Shown here in pieces: positions 23,453-34,669 of a stretch of 64,000 nt of DNA. Each line of letters opens with the position of its first letter. Positions within the stretch are counted from its first letter, which is position 1. This DNA comes from Coriaria nepalensis (Eukaryota > Streptophyta > Magnoliopsida > Cucurbitales > Coriariaceae). The notes below the pieces were generated by a model that worked only from the letters and a program-made list of their open reading frames with translations, was not told the origin of the DNA and did no database searches. The stretch lies in contig CP114484.1 of the NCBI GenBank assembly GCA_027186245.1, positions 4,290,501-4,354,500 of the forward strand, read 5' to 3'. The position numbers and the translations under genes are program-made.

Positions 23453-26400
23453 ATCACGTACATCCTTGATGGATTGGGTTATGAATATTATGCCCACGTC
23501 ATCAATTTAACCACCAGGTCAGACCTTCAAACTCTTCAAGAGATGTACGGTTATCTACTCAACTTCGGATGATAGCTTCAACAACTTGAAATGCCTGTCG
23601 ATCTGACCCATTCTACCGCCAATCCCACCAACTGAAGCTCCAACAGAGGCCGTCACCATGGATCTAACTCATTCTCATCGGCATCACAAGGGAGACACTC
23701 CTCTTGGCACCGTATCTCCTCTAACTCAGGATAACGAGGCCAACTATTATTGAGCCGCAGCCTATCTTCTCCTTCCAAACCACCTAAATGCCAAATTGGC
23801 CAGTGTTTCTCTAGATATTAAATGCCTCCTTCATCCGTCCCAACACGGATCCAAAACCCCTAGCCATATTCAACTTATGCAGACCCTACGTGGTATCTTG
23901 ACATGGGTAGCACCAATCATTTAACCACTGATATTGGTAATGGCGCAGATTAGTTCTTCAATTTTATGCACTAATTCTACCTCCTTAAAGTCAAATAATT
24001 TTCTTCAGGGTTCGAATATTAAAAAAAAAACAAAATTACTATATGTTTTCGAATTTTTAAGAAATATTAATATTTATTCCAACTTTCACCAATTTTATTT
24101 TTATATAAAGCATTGCAGCACGTGGAACACTGTGCATAAATTCATGAGTAAAAGGAGGTCTATACCCTCTTTTCACAAGTTCCGACCACTCCAAAGCAGC
24201 TTTCATTAGAGAATGTGCGAGCATAGAGACTTGGCTTTCTTGCCTTGGACATCCTTCCTTTCATTTTGTTAATTATATTTTATACAGATAAATTAACGGC
24301 TGAGTATTTCTCTAAAATGTTTATGATCTGTTATTCCTATCAATTAGCTTAAAGTAGTATATTCATTTTAATAATTCTGAAATTATTTCTAATTTTGCTT
24401 TTAAATTAATATTCTTTAATGTATGGGGCCCAAGTCCAATTCCCTCTTCTATGAGTTATTATTATATCTCTTTTATGGACACTATAATAAATTTACTTGG
24501 ATTTTTTAGATTACTCATAAATTTGATGTGAAAACTATCTTTTATCTTTTTCAATGATTTTGTGAAAGATTTTTCGATAGAAAAATAATAGTTCAAACTG
24601 ACTAAGGTAGTGAATCTTGACGCTAAACAAATAAATATTTTAAATCAATCGGAATCAACCATAACCTCGAATGCCCTCATAGAAAAATGGCTTCATCTAG
24701 TAGAAACAACATCATGTCGTTGAAACGGGCCTAGCACTCTTAGATCACACGGGTCTTCCAAAAAGTTTTGGGTCCCTATTTTTCAAATGCTATTTTTTTT
24801 AATTAATTGTATATCGACTAACGTATTTAGAGATTGTTTTTCTCGTGCATGCTAGCCTAATTTAAGGTCTTCCAAACTTCAACAGTTGCATGCCGCCAAG
24901 AATTTTGAGTTTGATACTCACTTACTCAACCATACATGGGATCTAGTTTTACTTCCTTCTTTTGCCAATATCATCGGTTGCTGCTGGGTTTACAAGATAA
25001 AATGCAAGGTAGTCGGTACCATGGAATTAACAAAGCCCTCCTCGTTGATAAAGTTACCATCAATAGGCCGACATCGACTTTGATGAAATGTTCAGTCAAG
25101 TTATTAAGTCTCCAACAATTTGGCTTGTCCGTGGGCCATCATTGTCATCTTTTGAAATTGGCCAATCTGCTAAATCAATGGTCAAAAGCGTTTCTTCACT
25201 TCAATATTACCAAAACCATCTATATATCTCAATCCCCTCGATTCGCTCGTCTCTAATTTCCGGATCATGTTTGTCATTTTTGAAGCTATAATACATCACT
25301 CATCATATTTTTTGTGAAAAAGATCGGCTTTTTGTGATCATATTTTTTTTAACATTGACTCTTGTTCCATTAACTTCCCTACACCAATTAAAACTGGTAA
25401 GAACACATTTCACTCAGATCGGATCAAAGTAACTCAAGTTAGGTCATAATATACCTTTTCAATTTTGTTAGTTGTGGCTATGGGAGGCAAAGAAGGGTTG
25501 AGCAGCTTCCACAGCTAATTTTTGTATTCAATCAAGTTTGATATGTTGATTGAAGTGTGTTGAAGTTGCTGAAGAAGTTTGGAAAGTTTTGGAAAGCTTT
25601 GGAATCGATTTGCATATTTTTTGGTCAATATTAGTGTAGATTGTTGTATTTTCCAGGTTTTCTGGTTTTTTAGTACCTTCTCTATTTTTTATTGTAAGTA
25701 GTATAGGTATGGTAATTGTAAGTGTTGCTTCTATTTAGAATGTGGCTATTTAATAGTTAATTGTTTATGTACCTTATTTCATATTTGTTTATGTATTTAG
25801 TCTATTTATTTTTTCTAATGAAAATTAGATTGGAATTTTATAGAATTCTGTTGTCGTTCATTGTTTTCTTTTACTCATTCAAAAATCTATTCTTGAAAAA
25901 GAGAAAGTAAGTATTGAATCTTTTCTTTCATTTTTCTAACATGTCGCTAAGAAAGTCAATCTATGGTCTGAGGCAATCTCACCACACTTGGTTTTCTAAA
26001 CTTAGTAATATATTCCTGTCCATTTGCTTTTTCTCATCCAATGATCTCCTCCTGAAACTAAAGAGCTTGTTTGCGATTAAGAACTTGGGTCCAGGTCACT
26101 GCTCCCTTGGCATTGAGGCCCATCATGACTGTTCTTGTCTTTATATCTCTTAATCTTGCTATATTCATCCTCTTCTTCAATGAACAAACACGATCAATGC
26201 AAAACCGAAAAACAACCCTATGTCCAATACTAGCAGTCTCACACTTTTTTATGGTGACCCATTTCATGACCTTACTCTTTATTACAACATTGTTGGCTCT
26301 CTTCAATATGTGATCCTCAACCGACTTGATCTCTCATTTGCCATCAATAAAGTTTGTCAGTTTATGCATTAACCCACGGTTACCCATTGGCCGACAGTTA

Positions 26401-26935
26401 AAAGGATACTTTGCTACCTAAAAGGCACTCCATTATTAGGCCTACATATTTAGCCAAGCCAATCGATTGAATTTAATATCTTTACTGATGCTAATTAGTT
26501 GAGCAGTCATGATGATTGATGGTTCACCACCGATTATTTAGTTACTTTTTGACTCAACTTAATCTCATAAAACTCTCGCAATCAACATATTGTGCTCGTT
26601 CTAGCACCGAGTCTGAATCTCGCGCCATCGCCAATTCTATTGTCGAAATACTTTGGTTACAATAATTTCTCTCCTAACTTGCATCCATCTTTGTCATCAA
26701 CTGCCAATCCTCTGGTGTGATAGGCTATGTATCTCGCAGTCAATCTAGTCCAACACTCTAAGACGAAGCATGTCGCTAATGATTTTTCTTTTGTTCGTGA
26801 TAAACAAACTCCGAGTACAATTAATTTATGGCATTGACCAACTGGCCAATATCCTTACAAAATTATTAATTGCTTCTTGATTTTTATTTCTCTAAAAGCT
26901 CAACGTGTCCCAACCTCATTGACCTTGAGGAGGCA
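23453..26935 (+). mobile_element. Ty1/copia retrotransposon remnant, gag to RNase H (broken, interrupted)
   Basis: Copia domains appear in order on the plus strand. The gag tail (YILDGLGYEYYAHV, about 23,455-23,560) is followed by a protease start (DPTWYLDMGSTNHLTTDIG-like, 23,883-23,938). GAG-pre-integrase lies at about 24,070-24,260 (NIYSNFHQFYFYIK, GHPSFHFVN). A short integrase part starts at about 24,420 (NVWGP). Reverse transcriptase begins at about 24,880 (LNHTWDLVLLPSFANIIGCCWVYKIK, FSQVIKSPTIWLV) and is interrupted at about 25,276. It resumes at 25,942 with LRKSIYGLRQS and runs into RNase H (about 26,470-26,860, FTDAN, then SRNQHIV). Stops and frameshifts make it inactive. A TTGAGGAGGCATGT polypurine-like end lies at about 26,922-26,936. 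Confidence 0.9.
25276..25941 (+). mobile_element. Insertion inside copia reverse transcriptase, probable solo LTR
   Basis: The copia reading runs to FPDHVCH at 25,262-25,276 and resumes with LRKSIYGLRQS from about 25,942, so about 0.67 kb is inserted at this conserved site. Within it, 25,466-25,941 starts TGTTAG and ends CTAACA, a perfect 6-bp terminal inversion with TG...CA borders, as in an LTR of about 476 bp. Bases beside the junctions (TTGTC on the left, TGTCG on the right) give no clean target duplication. The extra 190 bp on the left side is unexplained. Confidence 0.55.
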
Positions 26936-27445
26936 TGTAAAGGAAACCCCAAGGAATGATTCTAGTGTTCCCAATGTCTTTCAATCAGCCTCATGATCAC
27001 AGTCCCATGATCACAACAACAAGCATTTCCATTTACTCGCATTTTCATGTATTCTCCATTACCAAAACTACGTAATCTATTTGATATAGCATTCTGAATA
27101 AAGTTATACCACATAGAACAATAATAAAATGACTGTAAATACTTTCACTTTATTATTGATGTCGGTTCCCACATATGGCGCAAAACTATTAATGAGATTG
27201 CTGACTCAGACTTAACATTATGTCTGGTCCCACCACCAAAGAATAAAACACGTAAGAGCTAACTAGAATTAGGGACTGACAGATTCCCTCCGATAATAAA
27301 TATTAGCATTCATCTTTGAGATTTCTTTTTTCTCATAATTTATTTTATTGAAATCCACTTACCTTTCTCCTCTTCTCTCGGCTAGTTTTATAGCGTGGAC
27401 GTGAACCTCCTTCCCTTGTTCATCCATCCTCATCCTACCCTCATT
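26936..27445 (+). mobile_element. Probable copia 3' LTR and further repeat-derived DNA
   Basis: Immediately after the polypurine-like GAGGAGGCA the sequence reads TGTAAAGGAAACCCC, a plausible LTR start. A block from about 27,160 (GTCGGTTCCCACATATGGCGC to GGGACTGACAG) resembles non-coding repeat sequence widespread in dicot genomes, but I cannot assign its element type. No gene is seen. Confidence 0.45.
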
Positions 27446-27492
27446 CATCACAAGTTTTTTCCTTCTTACTGGCATTGGGAAGCTAACAGCAT

Positions 27493-27645
27493 GCCTTGCA
27501 TTGATTAGGGGTTTCTCCATTAAAACTTTTGTCATTCTTTCATATTAATATCGATGAGGGTTCCATCAATGGCCTTGCATTGATTAGGGTTTTCTCCATT
27601 AAAACTTTTGTCATTCTTTCATATTAATATGGGTTCCATCAATGC
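27493..27645. repeat. 79-bp direct tandem duplication
   Basis: Two nearly identical copies start with GCCTTGCATTGATTAGGG at 27,493 and 27,572 and end in GGGTTCCATCAATG. The second lacks CGATGA before the terminal GGGTT. The high identity implies a recent duplication. Confidence 0.93.
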
Positions 27646-27990
27646 CTATAATGACAATTTATATCTTGTCTTTGGGTAATCATATTATATGGGTTACTTC
27701 CATTGGGCGGGCCTTGAATGCACCGGCCCATGGGGTTTAATCACGAGCTTAGAATCAAGCCAGTGTTGAGATATTAGACTAACGATTATTTTAAATCCCA
27801 TCTATCACCTATAAATTCGAATTCAAAGGCCAGGTAAATATTCCACACAACATAATACTCTCTTGCTCAAACTCTCCCTTCACATTGTGTCAAAATTTTA
27901 ATTTAAACATTAGAGTAGACATCTCGGCTGTCATTTAAAGGACTTAAATGGACTAAAACGGGCTAGACGAATCGAGTCGAAAAGCTCAAC

Positions 27991-28066
27991 CAATTTTGAT
28001 AACTCTAGATTAGCTTGCCCTTTCAATCAATTTTGACAACTCTAGATTAGCTTGTCCTTTCAATCC
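27991..28066. repeat. 36-bp direct tandem duplication
   Basis: CAATTTTGA(T/C)AACTCTAGA with TTAGCTTG(C/T)CCTTTCAATC occurs twice, starting at 27,991 and 28,027. The copies differ at two or three bases. Confidence 0.9.
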
Positions 28067-29389
28067 GCGCTCACTCTATTTTATAATTGGGTTAGCTTTG
28101 ATTTAATTGTCAAATACAAATAAAAATAAAAAATTAAACCTAGCTAACATGTCTGAATTAAACGAGACATACATTAGGAATTAGTTAGGAAAAGAAGTCA
28201 ACTAAATTTTAGGCGTTTGAGATATGGATATTCTAGTTTAGGTCAACCTCATGAAAATAGTATCCCATATTACATACCATATAATAGTATAATACCATTT
28301 CCAAATAGAAATCACGTACGGCACATTTGTCAAGCTGATAAGGATCGACCCACAACAATTAAGTAACCAATATTTAATTTCAACCTACAATATGAATCAA
28401 GCAAGGTGGATGATCATAAAGGTGGATGATCATATATATAATAAAGTGCCGTGAGTGGTGACTCAGGCGTAAAATAGTTACATCATATGACATAATTAAT
28501 ACAAATGCATATGACCTAATTAATTAGGGAGTAGGGTTGAGGAAAAGTCTTGAACTAATTGATCTCAGTCCTAATTTTCTCGATATCAAGATCAATATTG
28601 ATGTGGTATCAAAATCACTAAGTTGTAATTTGATATCGATATCGTTACAATATTGATATTGATAAGAGTGAAAAATGAGATAAAAGTCTATTGTCTATCT
28701 TCGGTTTTGATCAAATTTAAATTTGAATTTAAAAGTATTAGAATTTTGCAATTCGATTTTCAAAATTTTTATTAAAAAACCTAATTTTATGCACAAAATC
28801 ACTAGTAATAATTTGGTATTGATATCATTCCAATACCGATACTAATAGAGGTGAAGAAGGCAATAAAGGCCTATTCTCCGTCCTTAGTTTCGGTATAATT
28901 TAAATTTTAAATTAAAAATATTACAATTTTGTAATTTGATTCTCAAAATTTTTATTAAAAAATCTATTTTTATGCACAATAATTTTCATGTGATATCTTT
29001 TATTGTCTATATTTGGAGTTTTAATTTTTTTTCTTTATAATATTAATTTGAACTAGTATTTATTTTAAAATTAATCACAATCTCAATTTTAATTTCAATA
29101 TCTAAAATTCTCATAAGAATTTTTATTCACCCCTAGCATATTCGTCAATTATTTAAATATTATTCAACTCCATAGTAAATTTCAATGAAATTAGACATAG
29201 ACAGAAAAAATTAACTGCTAATTACCATCACTTTCAGCATTTTTACCAAATCCCCGCGCAATCATAGTGGCCAGAAAATAACTAACGAAAATGAAAACAT
29301 TCACAGTAGAGCTTCAATAAATATTGAAGCAAAAAAACGAATTACATTTCAATTCACAAAATCTCTTTCTACATGCTTTGATAAGACGA
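28067..29389. repeat. Intergenic DNA with a 186-bp tandem duplication
   Basis: Two adjacent related units begin AAAATCACTA at about 28,609 and 28,795. Each contains GATATC-rich sequence, then a TCTATT.TC...CTT.G.TT block, then CAAAATTTTTATTAAAAAA and ATGCACAA. The second copy ends at about 28,985. No gene is visible in the interval; its right end is the 3' flank of the MATE gene. Confidence 0.75.
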
Positions 29390-31030
29390 TCAAGTCACCG
29401 AAATAGAAATCAGATCAGGAGGAATAAATTCTTCAACATTGTCATCGCTAGCGAGTAGTGTGTAATCTCCACCTTTGGCGCATGTTAGCACCTGGGATCT
29501 CGTTGATTGCATTTCCCAGTCAGTGGTCCCGACAACAAACAGCATTAGTCCAGCACAACAAACCTGGGCCGACAACAATCCCAACCAAAGCCCGCTAAAC
29601 CCAACCCCGACATAAAACCCAAGCCCAACCGCGACAGGCATTCCGACCAAATAAAATGCGCCAAAATTTATATTCGCCGCCGTAGATGGCTGGGCACTCC
29701 CTCTGAGCACCCCACATCCAACGGTCTGTGGACAGTTTCCAAGCTCACACAGTCCTAGAATCGGGAACGCAGCTGATGTCAACCGTAGGATCTCCTGATC
29801 GTTTGTGAACATCTGGGCCCACTTAAATCTCATCCCGGTTGCAAAAACCGTCGCTGATACTCCCATCATCGCTGCAGCAAACACAGCAACCACTGCGGAC
29901 ACTTTCGCTTTATACGGACGATTCGCACCGAGTTCGTTTCCTACTCGAGTCGACACAGCAAAGGCAAGCGAAGATGGGAAGACATAAATTAACGATGTCG
30001 TTTGAATTAACATGCCCATAGAAGCAACCGTCGCTTTAGGGTCCACCATCAGGCCACACAATAAAATCATGATCTCATACCACCACCACTCCAAACAAAC
30101 GGAAACGCAGCTCGGCATGGCTAGCTTGAGTATCGGGCCCCACCCGGTCAAACACTCTCGGCTCAGCGGGGTCCATGTTGGCTCGTGCAAGCGCGTAACC
30201 CGAACATACAACAGCAGGAAAATCAACACGAAAAAGTTCGTAGCTGAAGCAGCTGCAGCCACGCCGGCTAAGCCGAGCCGGAAATGGGAGACAAGCAGGA
30301 AATTTACCGGCACATGGAAAAAGGCCCCAGCTAGAGACGCTAAAGTGACTGGGTGAGTTATACCCTGAGCACGAAGATAAATTCGTATCGGGTGAATGAA
30401 AGAGTTAGTCAGAAGGTCAGGTATAGAGAAGAGCAGGTAGATACTTGCCAAATTTGTGATATTTGAATCTTGGTGTAAGAAGATGAGGATTCTTTCGATG
30501 TTGAGCCAAAGGAAAGAAATGGGTATAGAAGTGATAAGGAGGAAGATAATTACACGTTGAAGGGTTAACGATAGGAGTTTAGGGCGTTGAGCTCCAAAAG
30601 CTTGAGAGCATAAGGGCTCCATTCCTAGGGCTAGACCGGAGAGGACGGAGTAGCCAGTGATGTTAGCGAAGGCGATGGAGAGTGACCCGGCAGCTAGATG
30701 GGAGCCACCCAGGCGGCCCAGGAAGAGCATGGAGATGATGGAGCGAGAGTAGACGACGAGAGCGGTCAGGACGATAGGGAAAGCGAGGTGGAACAGGGAT
30801 TTGAATTCGGTTATGATTTCGGAAATGGTAATAATTGGGTACTCGAAGGGTAATGATTTTTTGTTGTCATTGTACATATTCATGTTGCCGTGAAAAGTAT
30901 TAGTAGAATAAGGTGGGAAAGAAGAAAATATCATGGAGATGGGATGAAGAAGGTTTTGGTGATGGGGGTGTTTTTTCATGTTTTGGAGGAGGGGGACATG
31001 AGAGGAGCTTGAGTCATGATCAGACATCAT
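29390..31030 (-). CDS. DTX51: MATE-family efflux transporter, DETOXIFICATION 50/51 (ADP1) group
   Basis: A 546-residue, intronless MATE carrier, expected to use an H+ (or Na+) gradient to export organic compounds. Characterised plant members of this clade sit on endomembranes or the plasma membrane and influence hormone-linked growth. The N-terminal 70 residues are hydrophilic and His/Ser/Asn-rich. About twelve membrane segments follow in two MatE domains (roughly 80-240 and 300-470). Clade-typical motifs are MLFLGRLGG (101-109), GLALGMEPLCSQAFGAQR (132-149), RIYLRAQG (216-223), CLEWWWYEIMILLCG (312-326), STRVGNELGANRP (360-372) and GLCELGNCPQTVGCGVLRG (426-444). Family length is normally 480-550, so it looks complete. 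Similarity to Arabidopsis ADP1/DTX51, recalled from memory, is strong throughout. The first Met of the MM pair is used; internal Met18 or Met33 would also precede the membrane core. Its codons are more GC-rich than the surroundings. Confidence 0.95.
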   Translation of the reverse strand: MMSDHDSSSSHVPLLQNMKKHPHHQNLLHPISMIFSSFPPYSTNTFHGNMNMYNDNKKSLPFEYPIITISEIITEFKSLFHLAFPIVLTALVVYSRSIISMLFLGRLGGSHLAAGSLSIAFANITGYSVLSGLALGMEPLCSQAFGAQRPKLLSLTLQRVIIFLLITSIPISFLWLNIERILIFLHQDSNITNLASIYLLFSIPDLLTNSFIHPIRIYLRAQGITHPVTLASLAGAFFHVPVNFLLVSHFRLGLAGVAAAASATNFFVLIFLLLYVRVTRLHEPTWTPLSRECLTGWGPILKLAMPSCVSVCLEWWWYEIMILLCGLMVDPKATVASMGMLIQTTSLIYVFPSSLAFAVSTRVGNELGANRPYKAKVSAVVAVFAAAMMGVSATVFATGMRFKWAQMFTNDQEILRLTSAAFPILGLCELGNCPQTVGCGVLRGSAQPSTAANINFGAFYLVGMPVAVGLGFYVGVGFSGLWLGLLSAQVCCAGLMLFVVGTTDWEMQSTRSQVLTCAKGGDYTLLASDDNVEEFIPPDLISISVT

Positions 31031-31260
31031 AGTGATTCTGTATATATGTATGTAAATATAGATAGTTTTCTTTGGCTCGAAAAAGTTTCAACAAAAGGGT
31101 ACTGGAACTTTAAGAAACTTGGCAAATTATAGCTTGATGATAATAGAGTTGGGATGCTCGTTTTCACGTACACTTAAAAGTGGAGGGTATGCTGCAGATT
31201 GATGAGCATGATGATATATATAGAGAGAGAGGGAGAGAGCGAGTGAGAGGGAGAGACTTA
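31031..31260 (-). promoter_or_regulatory. Putative promoter and 5' leader of the MATE gene, with GA microsatellite
   Basis: Read on the minus strand, TCTATATATATC (31,212-31,223) is a good TATA-box candidate about 180 bp upstream of the ATG. A CT/GA-rich simple repeat (31,222-31,256) lies immediately upstream. A weaker CTATATTTA lies at about 31,054-31,062, too close to the ATG to be the only TATA. The transcription start is not determinable from sequence. Confidence 0.45.
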
Positions 31261-31520
31261 CGAATTTAAAATATTACTAAGAGGGGTACGTGCTAGCTGA
31301 TCTAATCTGCTGCCGGGGAAAATATTGGAATATTTTTAAAATTTGCCAAAGAAATGTATTTCTTATTTCTTTTCTTAACTTTAGATCGTCTTTATTAAGT
31401 GTATATGTACACATGTATTGAGTCTTGGAACCAAATTGTAGATGTAGGGAGCGAGACTTAGTCTCGCTGGGTTAATGATTCGGATTGCAGGAGAGAGTCT
31501 GCCCTAACATATATAGGTGG
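31261..31520. other. Intergenic upstream DNA of the MATE gene
   Basis: No coding feature. This is the distal upstream sequence before a GC-rich hAT-like element. Confidence 0.5.
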
Positions 31521-31845
31521 GAGTAGAGGTGTCAAAACGGGTCGCCCGGCCCGGCATTTTCAGAGCTTTTCACTATTCATGATCGGGACAGGCCCGGCCT
31601 GGAAAAAAAATGAGCCGGGCTGGGCTTGGCCCGTTTTGAAAATGTATGTCCGGACTCGGTTCGGAAAACCCTTTGAGTTTATCCCGGGCTCATCCGGGCT
31701 TAAAATAGGCCGAGCTCAACCGGGCCTAAAATTGGCTCGGCCTAGAAAGCCTTTTAAGTTTATCCCGAGCCCATCCGGGCTTAAAATGAGTCTGGTTTGA
31801 CCGGGCTTTACCGGGCCTAAAATAAGCCCGGCCTTTTTAAAATAA
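31521..31845. mobile_element. GC-rich hAT-like short element or fragment
   Basis: It begins TAGAGGTGTCAAAACGGGTCG at about 31,528 and then repeats words such as GCCCGGCCCGG, CCGGGCT, GGCTTGGCCCGTTTTGAAAA, CATCCGGGCTTAAAAT and GGGCCTAAAAT. This GGGCCCGGCC-rich texture right after TAGAGGTG is characteristic of the ends of non-autonomous plant hAT-type elements. The inner direct repeats (TTTATCCCG(G/A)GC, twice) are spaced about 80 bp. The right terminal inverted repeat is not apparent, so it is probably truncated. The open frame at 31,579-31,800 is a by-product of the repeats. Confidence 0.6.
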
Positions 31846-32780
31846 AATATTCATAATAAATTATTATTAAAATAAGAGATATTATTTGAGATAAAAGAAT
31901 AAGGATAATAGAGATAACAAGGAATAAAGATAAGAGAGATAATAAGGAATAATGATAAGAGATTGAGAGAGTGTGTGTGTGTGAGAAAATGTGAGGAAAA
32001 ATTAGAATGCAAGAGTGAATATTTATAGAAAAAAATCGGGTGAGAAAAAAATTTAAAAATTATTTTTATGAGGAGGTAAAATAATTAAACAAAAATTTAA
32101 GAAATTTTTTTTTTTAATTTCTTCAGAGAGGGTCTATATATAGAATAATTATATTGATGTATATAAATACAATCCGAACGATTGTAAGTTTAAATTTTCA
32201 TTTATGATAAGTAATAGCTGACAGTCTGTAGAACTTATAAAGCGTAATCAACATATAAATGAGACTATATTAGCCTCTCATGCATATGAGTACTACTGAT
32301 TAATTAATTCATAGTCTAACAGTATTGGTTCCTCATATTTATATTCTTTAATAAGCGAGGTTCATAGTGAAACTAGGGTTTAAGAAAGACGTTATTATAT
32401 GTTGGAGTCCCAAACACTGGAATTAGTCAACACATAAATGTATGCCTATAAATATTGTCTGGATAATGATTAGGTTTTTCCAAATATAAGGAATAATAAT
32501 TTAATTAATACTTCATCAATTTCGATAAAGTTCTTGAACTTAATGCTCCTTTCACTCAAAATAATGACATTAAAATAAGTGCTTGATCACCGAGATCAAT
32601 ATTAGTACACATATACCTTGATCTACTAAAATAAGTGATTAATATGCATCCCAAATGAAACATCCAAGAGAAAAAAAAAAAAAAAACCAAATTGTTAAGT
32701 AACAAATCACCAGCAGTGTATCATAATCCCTCCAACAACATAATAAATTTCCAACAGTTTATCACAACCCGTCTTACTGA
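31846..32780. other. AT-rich intergenic DNA
   Basis: No gene seen. It has a short GT/GA-rich simple stretch around 31,920-32,010 and an A tract at about 32,672-32,688. Confidence 0.5.
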
Positions 32781-32789
32781 TCCAAATCA

Positions 32790-34500
32790 AAGTCATCATG
32801 ATCACCACCACCTCGTTCCTCATCAGAATCACAATCTCCATATTCTTCCTCATCTCTCTCTTTTATAATTCCTTAATCACTACCTTATCTTCTTTGCCAT
32901 TAGACTGTAAACCTTCAAACTCTCTTCAACATCATCATTCTCATTCCTCTCACTTAGATCACCCAAGTGCTGACCACTACCACATATGCGCGAACATGCC
33001 CTATACTTGTGCGATTGGAGCTCTTCTAAAGCACCGCTTAAATGCTTTCATAGCTTATTATTTTCTTTTGTCAAAGGTGATATCTGTGGCTGCATAACTG
33101 CAACAACTTTCCACTGCCGAGAGCTTTCCTCTACCTCCAGTCCCTTCACTGTGGGCATAATATCAGTTTGACCCTGTTCAACTGCATTAGATTCAGTCCC
33201 AAAATATCATTCATCATCACCTTCTTCAAGAAACTTAACCATTTTCTCCTACAATATATATACCTAAACCATACCAAAACATAGTAATTTCAACTGAGTT
33301 AACCTAACACATATCAACAAAAACCAACAGCATTTACTCCCCTATACCATCAGCAATTATCAACACATATCATTTCCAATTTCCACCACTTAATTAACAT
33401 CTACCAACCATCAAATTAATAATCACATAAAAATACTTACATATGCCTGCTTGTACTTATCACATGTCCAAAGGCTACTGTTGACACTTGTGTGCATCGT
33501 CTTGAAAGCCTCCAATGCCTTCACAAAAAAAAAAAATGCATCAAAAGATATAGAAGCCCTTTTGTACTGCATTTTCTTTGCCTTCCTTGCAGTCTTAACA
33601 TGGTCAAATATCGCTTTACAGTCATATAGAAAGCAATCCACGGGTCAATAATCTATCACTAGAAACTCTTACAAACATTTAAATTACTTCAAATCTTTTT
33701 ACCTTCTACTCCTTGTCGGCAATATGAGTACAAAATTTTTTCCATTGCATGCAGGGAATGAATGTAGGTTTAAGTTTTAGAGCCACCTCCAATTTTTCCT
33801 TAGCCTTCTCATTAAAATATAGGTAACAATTGATAGATTGTTCACCGATATCAATATTTTTACCACCATTTTGAATATATTTATGATTGTTGGTCATTCA
33901 CAAGTGACAAATCTAACTTCAAATAAAAGCAGTATAATATGTTAGCACTTACAAATGGAAAAACAAAACCGAAAATAAAATCTATGAAATTTAGTTACAC
34001 AAATTATGTCATACAACTTCGAGTTCTTTTGTTCTGGCATGTTTGCAAAGTTGTCCATGCAAAATGGTGCTGAGGCTTCAAAAAAACGCGTCATCTGGGC
34101 CTTCAACGACCTCCCGAATGAAAGTCTATGAGGAACTGCACAGTTGATAGCACTCATATTTTCCTTGTTGATCCTTACGGATATAAAACTACCTCGATAC
34201 CTTGCTCTCGCATCAAAGAATTTTTTGGAGTCCTAACTCCCCTACGCCTAACGTTGTTGGAGACACTGCCATGAGAGATAAAGTAAAGTAAATTAGAAAT
34301 TGAATGACTAGTCCTACTTATTATTTAAGGAAACATGTAATTACTTACCAGGTGTAGTGGGTGCTGCACATAGAAATTCAGTGGGTGTCGGTTGAATTCC
34401 ACTTGCCGAGGAAGAGGTTGCCTTCTCCTAGGTTGCTTTTCCCGGCTTCAGAATTGGATCTACTTTATTTCCTGCCGCATTGGGTTTTCTATGCCGGAGC
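32790..34500 (-). pseudogene. Spliced transposase-like fragment, possibly CACTA (En/Spm)-type
   Basis: On the minus strand, short exon-like pieces are separated by intron-like gaps. They are KPNAAGNKVDP...AAPTTPG with a GTAAGT donor (about 34,500-34,350), a piece containing SAINCAVPHRLSFGRSLKAQ (34,260-33,942), then QWKKFCTHIADKE (33,897-33,706), then a piece containing ALEAFKTMHTSVNSSLWTCDKYKQAY (33,641-33,423). The last is MVKFLEEGDDE followed by a Lys/Glu-rich tail (33,250-32,800). The WKKFC...KAK...FKTMHTS...W.CDKYKQAYEKM-like order resembles the plant transposase (Ptta/En/Spm, Transposase_24) region. Stops occur in several pieces, so it is decayed. I infer the family from motif order alone; another plant gene of similar layout is possible. 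Confidence 0.4.
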
Positions 34501-34669
34501 AACATCAATGACTAGAAGTGACTTGTTCTTATTAAAAATTTTTCCTTATGGCCCGGTCCATTTAAGAAAATCTTCTAAAGAAACTGAGAATTCTACAGAA
34601 AAATTGCAAGACTTGAGCATTATATGTATTCAGGTGAGCAATATCGTCAAATTTATCAAAAGTACATGA

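Noticed and set aside
26058..26313. Open frames overlapping the copia reverse transcriptase in other frames or on the opposite strand
   Set aside because: The copia reading in the correct order explains this region; the others are shadows.
29805..30356. Open frames on the plus strand across the MATE gene
   Set aside because: They are antisense shadows of a strongly supported transporter gene and encode nothing recognisable.
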